Of a stretch of 64,000 bases of DNA, positions 11,764 to 23,700 are shown piece by piece. A program made the position numbers and the translations under genes. Each line of letters starts with the position of its first letter. Positions within the stretch are counted from its first letter, which is position 1. The notes under the pieces were generated by a model. That model was not told where the DNA came from, did no database searches, and saw only the letters and a program-made list of their open reading frames with translations. Source of the DNA: Lepisosteus oculatus (lineage: Eukaryota > Chordata > Actinopteri > Semionotiformes > Lepisosteidae). The DNA lies in NCBI RefSeq assembly GCF_040954835.1, contig NC_090716.1, positions 4,203,605 to 4,267,604 of the forward strand, written 5' to 3'.

Positions 11764-14700
11764 GTAAGAGAACCATCCCTGTGCTTCTATCTACACTCTG
11801 TTCCAAGCTGAATTTTTCTCCCTCTGATATACACACCAACTGCAAACTGCAGAAAAAGCATTGATCTTTCATGTGTTCTTAACCTGACGCTGCATGCTAC
11901 GTTAATTTCCAGAACCCTGTTTCATGAACATTCCTCTTTTCTTCTTCGGTTAAACTCCTTTTATTGGCTAAGTAAGAAATTACCTGTACTGCCGCCTCCG
12001 GTACTAAAGCACATCCATTACAATCGCCACACATTTGAACTCTGTCCTCTTTTCCTCAACCACCACAGTCCCTGCCTCTCAAGCAGAAAAACGAACAGAC
12101 ACAAAATCAATTTCATCGCTCGTTTCTCCAAACTAATCCTCCGGTCGATCCTTCTCGGAAGTCTGTCATTCATTCGGAACCAATTGCTGCTCTCCTCCTC
12201 CCGTATGGAAAAGCATATGGAAACCTTTTCCCACTCAGAGGGTTTCTTCCTTTGCTATTGGTCATGTAACTGATCATAAAGGGAAAAAAAATCAGAAACC
12301 CTTTATCACTTCAATACACAAAGACTCAAGAATGTCACAATGATGACAAGAATTTGAGCATGAAACCCAGGGGCTGGGAAATGCAGTTCCTTTCCTGTTA
12401 GAAAAATGAGGGATTTTAAACTCCTTGTATTAAGTGGTAGCACAAAACTGTCTTTGTTTTTCAGTTCATTTGAGATACTGGAGCGACTGGCTTCCTTAGA
12501 AACCTTGTCATTGTGTGCTCTGTCCATGCACTGAGTGATCTCATTTTATTAATACTGAATCCTTTTTTTTCCCCCCAACTTCTGGCTGTCCTCTCTGTCA
12601 AACCCTCAGAAGGAGGTAGATTCTCACTGTCTCCATGAGAACTGTGCAAGCAGTCAGATGGGCAGGCTTTCAAAGCACAGACACTCCTGCCAAGAGCTCG
12701 CCTGCTTCTTGTGCTTTTACCTCCATTGGGCACAGGGGAAAGGAGCTCAGCTTTGGATTTTTTTCAAACTGGCAAGTTTTAAGTTACAAAACAGATTTCG
12801 TAGAGATCTGTGGGATCTGAATTAGATTTTCATGGAGCGTTGAATAACTGCAGTCTGTACATATACAGTACATGCCCGTCATCTGTACAGAAACAGTATC
12901 TGTTTCAATGCACACTGACAGATTATATCAGTGCAAATGTCAAGTGGGTTCAGAGTTATTGTGCTGGCAGACAATAAAACCCTCTCTGTGCGTACATGTA
13001 TTTCTGAGTAAAGAAATGGCAGAATATTGGAATATATTGGAAAGGCTTTAGTAAAAGACAATGCGAGCCCTGTCAGAACTGGATCCAGGGACAGACGTCA
13101 GACTGCACAAGCAAGGAATACATTTCTAACAATATGAATCTGAGCAATTCCTAATGTTTTGGACTCCTGTGGTCATGACTGGGTGTTCTTTGGTGGTGGG
13201 GGGTCTTTGTTTTTCATTCACATCTGCTAAGAAATGTATGAGATGTATTCTCCAAGAAACTATTTTTTTAACTTTCCTTTCTGGAAACTCTATTCTCCAG
13301 TGAATTGTTCCCTGTGAAGAAGGGCTCTCAGATCGTTGTAAATGGGAAATCCTTTGAAACCCTCCTGGTGTGGAGTCAGAAAAACAATATAAGCACCTTG
13401 TTCTACTGTGCTGTACCTCCACAGAGCTCCTTCCCTCCACTGTCACTATACTATACAGACGATGTAATGCAATAAGTTCCCAATGCCCCCAATTTGGAAC
13501 TCACAGACTTTAAGAGGAGACCTGATTATAACTGAGCTTGATATAGTACCTTGTCCTGAATTCCTCAGCTAATTCAGTTCATGTGTCTTGGTGAGTCAAG
13601 CTTACTTGCAGAAATTTCATTGGGTTTGTAGGCCAAGAATACTAGATCAGGCCCAGGCTGATTTACATCCAGCCACCTCCTGGCTACATGTGCTCCACTG
13701 CAAGTTCAGAAAGTGTTTTCCATGATGTGGCCTTTACCACACTTTCACATTTTCCCACCTGCCTCTCGTCACATCCGTCAGGATGCAGGAGCTGGTTTCT
13801 TGTTCAGGTACTGCAGTAAGGATGTCGCGTGATCCCAGTGGTGGAAAAAAAGGGGGCACTAGAAGATGTTCTTATTTCATCCCGTTCTGCCGCTGATTCG
13901 CTGTCTCTTTCTGTGTATAAGTTACTGAACCACTACTTTCTCTACCTACTGGGCGCAACACTAAACCCAACATCCCAGTTGTCAAATTCCCTGAACACAT
14001 CTGCTAAATCAGAACAAATGTGGTTTAGGAGAGTGGTGCATATTGCCTGATTACAGCCTTGCATGGAACTGCTGTGCCTGCTTGCCTGCTCTCTGCTAGC
14101 ATTAGTTGGCTGTGGACTATTGCACCACTGATATCTGTGGACCTGCAGAGACCTGCCTAAGGTCCAGAGAACACAGGGCTCCTGATCATTGCTTTGTCTG
14201 AACAGGGTTCACCTCATGTCAAAGTAAGCTCATCATTAGAGTAATTGTGCTGCGATATCTCTTTTTTTTGGTAGGAAAAGACAAATATTTTCACAGACGA
14301 AACTCAATAAGATTGAACCAGATGATTTTGTAGAGATCTTTCTCCACAGCAACCTTTTTTGTTTTTGTCCGATGCTTTGTGCATCCCACGCCTGTGCTTT
14401 GGAGGGCGTGGGATTGCACCGGAAGGAGCTCATGCACGAGAGTGAGGCCGGTGGTGCTTTGTGTTGCAGTACGCTCTGGCCCAGATCGACACGGCCCGGG
14501 AGATGGAGGACCCGGACTACCTCACTGAAGGCTACCTCAACCTCGCGCGGAGCAACGAGAAGCTGTGCGACTTCCAGAAGACTGTCTCGTACTGCAAGAC
14601 CTGCCTGAACATGCAGGGCACCACCATCAGCCTGCAGCTGAACGGCCAGGTGTGCCTCAGCATGGGCAACGCCTTCCTGGGCCTCAGCGTGTTCCAGAAG

Positions 14701-17700
14701 GCCCTGGAGAGCTACGAGAAGGCGCTGCGCTACGCCCACAACAACGACGACAAGATGCTGGAGTGTCGAGTCTGCTGCAGCCTGGGCAGCTTCTACGTCC
14801 AGCTCAAGGTATGTGCACCTGTAAGGTACATACAGGCCTGGGTAAAGGTATACAGTAGATTATAGGTGTGTGCACCTGTAAGGTACATACAGGCCTGGGT
14901 ACAGGTATACAGTAGATTATAGGTGTGTGCACCTGTAAGGTACATACAGACCTGGGTACAGATATACAGTAGATTATAGGTGTGTGCACCTGTAAGGTAC
15001 ATACAGGCCTGGGTACAGGTATACAGTAGATTATAGGTGTGTGCACCTGTAAGGTACATACAGACCTGGGTACAGGTATACAGTAGATTTAGACCTATAA
15101 GGTATATATATAGTTGTATACAGGTGTTATAGGTATTTGGACCTATAAAATCTATATACTGTAGATCTGTATGCAGCTACTGTATATATGCAAGTATATA
15201 TTATAGCTAGTTGGTCCTGCATAAACTTGTATGCAGATATATATTACAGATATTTGGACCTATGATAAAAAGTATGCATAGACCTGTATGCAGGCATATT
15301 TTATATCTATTTGCATCTATACAAAAAACATATATTAGATGTACATAAATATAGATGTTTAGATCTATAAGGTATATATGTACTGTAGGTATAACTATTT
15401 TGATTTAAAAAGCTGTGTTTTGGTAATAAATTAGCAATACATGATTTACAGGTCACCTTTCTTTCAGTCACTAAAAATATATAAAAAACCGAAGCTGTCA
15501 AATAATTCTGTTATTGTATTTTGGATTCTGTTCTGCAGTCTGATATTTTGTTTTAACAAGGGGGAATTGCTCCCTGCTAGATGCTTAATCAAACCGATTC
15601 TTGGCTTTGGCCTTTCCTTCGAAACTCCCAATGTGACGTCCCAGATCTCAGGGAGTGATCTGTCAATGTCTGCTTTGGTGCTAATCAGGGCTTCACAGTT
15701 AATTGATTTCACAGTGGAGTTAAAGACCTGAGCTCTGCGTGGCTCTGTGAATCTCACACATGACACATAGTTGTTTCGTTTCGCAGCCACATATTAAAGT
15801 CTAAACGGAACATTTCCCTACAAGAATACCCTTCTTATTTTCACTCCTATTAAAACAGGAAGACAGGAAAGATGGGAGCTCTTTTTTAACACCAGCCTTC
15901 CTCAGTGTGCTCTAGGGTCACTGCTACAGGGTGACACCACATATTACAGCAGGCAGGTTTTAGTAAAAGCTTCTATGGAGAAGATTTGACATCCATGTCT
16001 TTATCTTGGTCTCAGCAGCATACAACATGAAATACAAAAAAACTGGGCAAACTGGGTATGTGTGCAATAATAGCTGATTGTAAATGCTTTAAACGATGAA
16101 GTGTACTCAACATTGTACTGCATATTGTTGAAGTAGAAAGTGAAAGTCTGGAAATTGCAGCCCCTACAGAAGATAACTCTGCCAGACTTTGGCCTTGATC
16201 ATCTGATCCTTCCTCTAAGATGAGACACCTGCATTTCCATCGCAGGGAAAACTCATTCAGAAAGAAAGGTTGAAAATGGGTATGTTTCCACCCCCAGGGA
16301 GAGATGGTGGAAGGAAACTGAAAGACATCATTCTCAGAAAAACAGGTCGTGATGATATTATTCTGTCCTGCCATTATTAGTAGTGGCAGCCTGGAGCACA
16401 GGGCAGGGGTTGAGTCTGTTCCAGGGCACACAGTCAGGGTGGCCAACAAAGACACCCAGACAGCAGAGGATAGTGATTTTGTTTTGCAACTTTATGCTTC
16501 TTTAATGACATTTTCCTTCTTCTGGCTGCTAAAGTGTGTGTCACAGCAGAATGCAAGAAGGTCACCCCTTCTACTGTTAGTTAGAAATGTCTGTTCTTTT
16601 GACCACCATGGGTTGAATGACGTTTTTCGTTATTGGCATATAGGGAAGTTAATAGACATCAATGTAATGACTGATCTGATCACCTTAGTGGCTGCACCCC
16701 AACGTGTTGATACAGGCACAGGAAAAAGCCAAATATGGCCTTTGTTGCCATTTGTAGGACCAGTACAAACCTGCGCTTCATTAAATAAATGCTTTAACCA
16801 ATAATATGAGCAAGTTTGTTCAATCAAACAAAGTTGTCCCGTTCTGGGGTAACAGTTTGCGAGTCTCCCAAAAGGAGGATAAGTGCATATCTGGCTTCGC
16901 ATCACAGAGGACAAAGCCTCTAAAATCTGGGTTGTCTGGCATAAACCCAGACAAATGGCCACCCTGCGCCCAGGGACAATTTAGAGATGCCAGTTATCCC
17001 AGCCAGCATGCCTTGGCACAGTGGGGGGATAGCAGAGCACCCTTGTGAACACAGAAGGCACTCTGTTAAGGTAAAGGAATGGAGGCCAGCCAAAACAAAA
17101 CATGTCTCAGAGCCTTCCCTTTGCGATTTTACAGAAAAGCAACCGGCGTGCTCCAATCTGTTTAATTCCGAGAGCAAAACAAAGAGGGCAGACAGGTGGC
17201 TCAACAATGCTCTCTGATTCCTCGGAGCTCTCAGTTCAGTCATCAGCTGTCTCGGTGCAAGACGGAGCTCATCCTTGAGCACACAAGCACTGCTCAGTTC
17301 GCGGCCCGCAGGCCCAGGCCCCACAAGCTTACCCGTCTGCACGCAGGCCTGAAGAGCACTGAAGAACGGCGCCTTGCAGAGAGCTCAGGTCTCGCTGAAT
17401 ACGCAGCAGACAAGCTTGTTGTGATCTTCCAGGGGATATCTCAGGTGTCTTATCATCCCTGTCTTTGCGCTCACTAAGGTTTCATTCAGTGTCAACAATA
17501 CCTGCGTGGGGAATCGGAAATGCCTCTTCCTGCTATTTGCAGTGGTATCGCCCTGTGAAATCCAAAAGTAATTGAGAATAAAAGAAGCTGGGGTTGTAAG
17601 CCTTGCTGCTCTCCCGTGGCTTGACCTATAAGACTCTACAGGAACAAGTAATAGGTTTATTCCATGCTGAAAAAAAGAAGAAAGAAAACACAACATTTCG

Positions 17701-20700
17701 GCCGTGGAGGCTTCTTCAGGTGTGAAGGCTCTTGGGTGTGCTCACACCATGGACGAAACGTTGTGTTTTCTTTCTTCTTTTTTTCAGCAGGGAATAAACC
17801 TATTACTTGTTCCTCTGCAGCCTACGCATGCTGACGCAGCTCCCCGCCTGAACCGCTACAAGACTCTAGACGTCTATCTGCTGCGTGTCGGCTGTAGGAG
17901 AGCTCCCTCGTTCGCCCTCACTCCCTGGGCTCTCTCCCCTCCCGCAGGACTACGAGAAAGCCCTGTTCTTCCCGTGCAAAGCGGCGGAGCTGGTGAACGA
18001 TTACGGCAAGGGCTGGAGCCTGAAGTACCGGGCCATGAGCCAGTACCACATGGCGGTCGCCTACAGGAAACTGGGCCGCCTCCCGGACGCCATGGAGTGC
18101 TGTGAGGTAGGGGTCCGCGCGGCCGCGGTCACACGACAGCCACCCTTCAGCGCGCCCCAGCAGTGTTCCTGTGTCAGAGCACGTTCCTCCCTACGTACAG
18201 TGTCGCCAGCAGCTGTATCAACCTGCAGCTCCCAGCTGGCAGCCCACTGGAGCTCAGCAGGTGTGAGCCTGGTCAGTATCTGAGTGGGAGAAACTAAGGC
18301 TGCTGCTGGAAGAGGTGTTAGTGGGCCAGTAGGGGGCGCTCACCCTGTGGTCTGTGCAGGTCCTAATGCTCTTGTATAGTGACGGGGACGCTATACTGTT
18401 AAAAGACGCCGTTCTTCGGATGACACATAAAACCGAGGTCCTGACTCTCTGTGGTCATTAAAAATTCCAGGTTATAAGGTAAGAGAGATCACTTTATTGG
18501 CCATATACAATTTCTTGCATTAGGAATTCATCTTTTCGCATACCTCAACTTGCTCTCCATAAGACACACAGACAGACACACAGACAGGGAGAGAAGCTTG
18601 GGGTCAGAGCACAGGGTCAGCCATTGTACAGCGCCCCTGGAGCAGTTGGGGTGAAGGGCCTTGCTCAGGGGCCCAACGGAGTAGGATTCCTCTGCTGGCA
18701 GCGGGATTTGAACCAGCAACCTTCCAGCCACAGGCACAGATCCTGAGCCACAGAGCCACTGCTCCACCTTTTTGTTTCTCCAAAAGAGTAACAGTGTTAC
18801 TCCGACATCCTGGCCAACTTTCCCTCTAGCTTTTACCAGTCATGGCCTCCTAATAATCCCCATCTCTGATCGGTCACATGCACTGTCCTCTTTCAAGATA
18901 GCCACAGCCTAATAATAACAACAACATAACACACTTGCCTCTTCAGTCTGAGCTGTGTGGTGGGTGTCTTTGCAGAATCCGTTACCTTAATCCCCCTTCA
19001 CTCCAACTTAATCATGTCATTCACTCACCAGTCACCTCCTCGCTGCCCTGCGCTGTGCTCCTCTTGTGTGCGGAGCAAACTGACATGGACAGATGCAGTT
19101 GTCATTAGGCTCCTGTTTCATAATACACTCTACCCCCCGAAAAGATAAAAATACCCCTTCCTACACACAAGTGCCCCGTCCATTCAGAACCGGACACTTG
19201 AGTAATGGAGAGGAGGCCCCGGTACTCTCAGGAACAACAGCTGAAATGAAGCTCGTTGTCACTGGGTTGGTGTAACAGCGTGATATTTTACTGAAAAGAC
19301 ACAAGTGGGTCTCCGGCAGTGGTCCGGGATCGCAAGTTATTTTCGTCCATCGCAAGTTCTTTTTTAGAAAGCGTCACTGTCTAAAGAGCCCTGTGTCTAA
19401 TTACAATGTTCCTGTTGGACCACAAATTGACCTTCTCCCCTTGTTTTAAACCGCTTCTGTTTCGAGCAGAATCTGGAAAACGCGCTGCCGACCGCTGCTG
19501 CAGCGCTCGTGGTTTGCCGGATTCATTCAGCCTCGACTACTGACCTTTTGAAACCAGTTTGGTCAGTAAAAGAAGCGTCTTAAACGCTACAAAACAAAAG
19601 ATAAATAAAACACTAAGTTTCAAACGGCATTTGTTAGGATCGGTCCGAAGGGGCTTTGCACAGCCTGCGCGACAGGAGCTGGGATCTCTCCCCCCAAACC
19701 CAGACGGTAAAAGCCACCTCGCCACAGGAGCGCACCGCTCTTCACCCGTACTGCCGCAGTACGGGCCGCGGCAGCGAGCGCTCTGTTGACGCAGCTGTGG
19801 AGAGATCTGGCACAAGCGGTTTAAATAGACGAGGGAGCCGAGCAGATCTGATTACAGACGGGCTTAAGGTCTGTCCTGCCAGTTGCCAGAAACACATCCT
19901 CCGTCTAGCCGCCGGGATTCTGAAGAGGAGCTGGAGTTGACTCGGTATTCGGTAAACTGCGGGCGCGCTGAGCCTTCTGTACCCCCGGCGCGCTTGCTTT
20001 AATTAAAATTCATTTTCCTGGATTGGACGTGTTCCTGATCTCTGGACTCCCGGGGATTTTCTTCGGGAAAATAATCTTTTTCTTCTTCTCGTATATTTCT
20101 CTTTTAGACGCAGTCACTAAATACAGGAAAATCCAGAAGCACTTGCTAAGCTACACTTGCCTTGGACCGTCCTGTTCGGGCGCCGTGTCCCAAACGGTCC
20201 ACACCTTCTCCCTCTCCGTTGGGGTGAATTGGAGCGTCAGGCTAGTGTGAACATAGCTCGTATTTTTAGATATGAACCTGAGACGTGGCAGTGGGATGGC
20301 TATTAATTGCTACACCGTGTAACAACTTCAAACTCGTTTTGCGCCGGACGATGTTTGGAGACGGGGTGCGTCGAGTGCCATTATTAAAACGAGGCCCCTA
20401 ACGATCATGTTAGAAACGGGGAAAAAACGCGGTGAAATCATGGGAAAGCGTGGCTGGTGAAGTTGAAGAAAGTGCGAGACGACAACGTGAGAAACAGCAG
20501 CAATACGAACACACGTTTTACAAGTGGAAAACCTCAGAAAATGTCTTAAAATACTGTATAGTTACACCGGTAGTCCTTCCTAACGACTGATTCCAGCAAT
20601 TAAGAAAGGCAACTATTTTAGGATTCTGGGTTCAGCTTCTTAACATTCTGTATGTCATGTTACTAACATTGTTCTGCATGACAGCGTGTCTTAAATTGCA

Positions 20701-23700
20701 TTATATTAAGTGCTATATTTAAAGGAGCTGTGCAAATTCTACAGGGCATTTCTAAAACTTGCGTATTTAACCACCCTAATTAAATGAAGCTCTTTTTGTG
20801 GACCGGGGATACAACGAGTATGCGCCAGTTGTCGGCTGCTGCAGAATCAGTACATTCCTGCTCTTTCTTGAATTTTACTGCCCTCTGGTGGCGATGAGGC
20901 TGAACTGGCTCAAACGAATCGTGTTCTCCACTCGCGTTCTGCGGAATAATCCGACAATCGGGTGGGATTTAATCACACAATCTTCAGACAGACACAAGGT
21001 TTAAAGATCAAAATGATCAAAAATATTTTGTTTTCCGACCCCCCCCCCTCCTCAAAACGACCTTCAGGCGTTTAAAAGTGAAAGCACAGCATTGTGATTA
21101 TTTTTAACAAGTTTCTTGCTCACAGGTCCTTTCTGATTATGCATGGAAAGAATCATGTCTTCACCACATAAACAAAAAAAACTTTCTTTTCGTTTTTCAA
21201 ATCATACACCACGTGCTTGTTTACTGCGGACAACGGTAACGTGTAGTTTACGTGAATAATTAACTATAAAAATACTGATTTCATATTAGAAATTTCTTGG
21301 ATTATTGATTTAGTTAAGTTTTAATTCTGTTTTGTTTTCGAAATTCATTGTTAATTCGTTTTTTTATGGTAGAGGACCAATGTCTAATAGAGGACAATGC
21401 AATTATCATTAACACCTTTCTGATCAAGCCTGGAGTCTGTAACAACTTACAGAAAAGAAATAAAAATCCCCAGATACTGATCGATTTTAAAAACTGCATT
21501 TGAACAACTCTGTCCTCTACCGCATCTCATATTCCAGACAACAATAAACCAGACCAAGCCCGTTTCCTGAAAATGATTTTTTAATCCTTTTGTGAATCCC
21601 GTGAGTCCTGTTTTTCCACCTACGGCCTCTGCATTGTCCGTGCACAGGCACCAGGAAATGTCGAGAGAGATTGATTCACACATGAGTGCAAAAGCGTGCC
21701 ACTCCGGAGCCTATGCTATGCCACAGAGGATCCTGAGAGGACTGTTAAGGCGGGGAGTTCAAAGTCAGGTCATCTCCACACACACGACCTCCACAGAACT
21801 GGGCTGAAATCTGTCAGGTCATTAACAGAGGGATTGTCAAGACAGTGAGTGTTCGGTCCTGTCCACACTGACTGATGATAATGATCATCTTTATTAGCCC
21901 TATACAATTTCTTGCATTAGGAATTCATCTTTTCACATACCCCAGCTTGCTCTGCATGAGACACAAACATACAGACAGGGAGAGAAGCTTGGGGTCAGAG
22001 CACAGGGTCAGCCATTGTACAGCACCCCCTGGAGCAGTTGGGGTTAAGGGCCTTGCTCAGGGGCCCAACAGAGTTGGATTCCTCTGCCGGCTGCAGGATT
22101 TGAACCGGCAACCTTCCAGTCACAGGCGCAGATCCTGAGGCACAGAGCCACTGCTCCGCACTGACTGATATACGGTGCGTGCCTAACGAGCTCATATAGA
22201 CACCTGATGTCGTTTGCCAAGGTCTTAAGACAGAGTAGAGAAAAGAAGGCAGAAGAAGAGGATTACCTTTCCACTTGTCCCAGGAAGGAGCGTTTCGGGC
22301 ACAAAACACCCAGTTTTAGGGTGGTGTGCTCCCAGTGTATCTTCACCTTGCAGTACAATGAGCACCGCTGACCATGTTTGAGCTCCCCAGCTCTCCTGCC
22401 CCGCCCGGGCTCAAACCTGGGGTCAGTGTCTGTGTCTCCGTGTCCTTTCCAGGAGTCGATGAAGATCGCCCTGCAGCACAGCGACCGCCCCCTGCAGGCC
22501 CTCTGCCTGCTGAACTTCGCCGACATTCACAGGAGCCGGAGCAATGTGGAGGTAGGCTCCTGCCCGGTGTCCGGGGCGCAGAGACAACGAGAGATTTCGA
22601 TGTGCAGGGCAGCGCTTGTGACCCAGTTTCCCACCCGTGGCGACGTGCCCTGTGACACCAGACCCTCGCTTTTTGAGGGGCCTAGGCCAGATCTTGGAAA
22701 GGGGCCCCTTCAGATCACAGTTTGCACATAGACTAGTGTGATCAGCTCCCACCACAAACATTCTTACTGTGCAGCATTCCTGTAGCAGCAGCTGAAACCA
22801 CACTGCTATAGTCATTTTACGGCAAAGAAATAAAGTACTGCACTTACATTCACAGCTCATAATACTGTATTATCATTTATAACTAGCAGATAGCCTAGAG
22901 TAGCACAAAAGCAACAGATGGAGCCACTGGAGGGATTTTTGGGGGGTTCACATTAGAAGGTGCCGATTAAAAAAACATGTTGTGTTGCACATTGTGGGGG
23001 CCCCCTGGTGGCCTAAGAAGCCAAGGTTTGGCCCTGCATCAGAGGCAGCTCTGGTCTCCTTCATAGAGGAGGAGGGAGCACCTACGATCTGGTGTCAGGC
23101 TGGGAGTCCTCAGACCTGGGGGGTTCTGGGATTGTGTCCTTGTTTTGCTCATGGCCACAGTGGCCTTTGACCTCCTGCCCACCTGTGTCTTGTGGTCTTC
23201 TGAAATCTAGCTCAGGCTGTGCCGAGTAATCCTCACAGCTTTACTTGTCAGGAACTCGTAAGGCAAAAGAAGCAGGAACCTTTAATCCCGGGTTTACGCT
23301 CTGATCCGTATTAGCGCCTCCCCGTCTGTTTCTCTCTTCAAGAAAGCATTCCCTCGTTACGAGTCCTCGATGTGCATCATGACAGAAATTGGCAATCGCC
23401 TGGGACAGGCGCACATCTATCTGGGCGTGGCAAAGTGCTGGCTTCTGCAGAAGGACCTGGACAAGGTACTGTATCAGTGGATCGTCTTCCTACTGTCAGC
23501 CTGCAGAATCTGCTGCTGTCGGCACCCAAGAGCCTGTAGCTAAAAACCTGTGGCTGGAATATTGGGGATTTGCATAAAATACAGTCCTGAATATAGACTG
23601 TCATATAATCCCACGCTTTCTGTAAAAGAAACGCTCCTTGCCTGAGCTGTCTTAACCTGACCTAGATGTAGTCAAGCACTGGCTGCCTTGCACCACACTG

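Noticed and set aside
14236-14739. 167-codon minus-strand frame
   Set aside because: Antisense shadow of rapsn exon 2.
14793-15059. Repetitive 80-90 codon frames
   Set aside because: Produced by the 57-bp tandem repeat, whose unit is a multiple of three.
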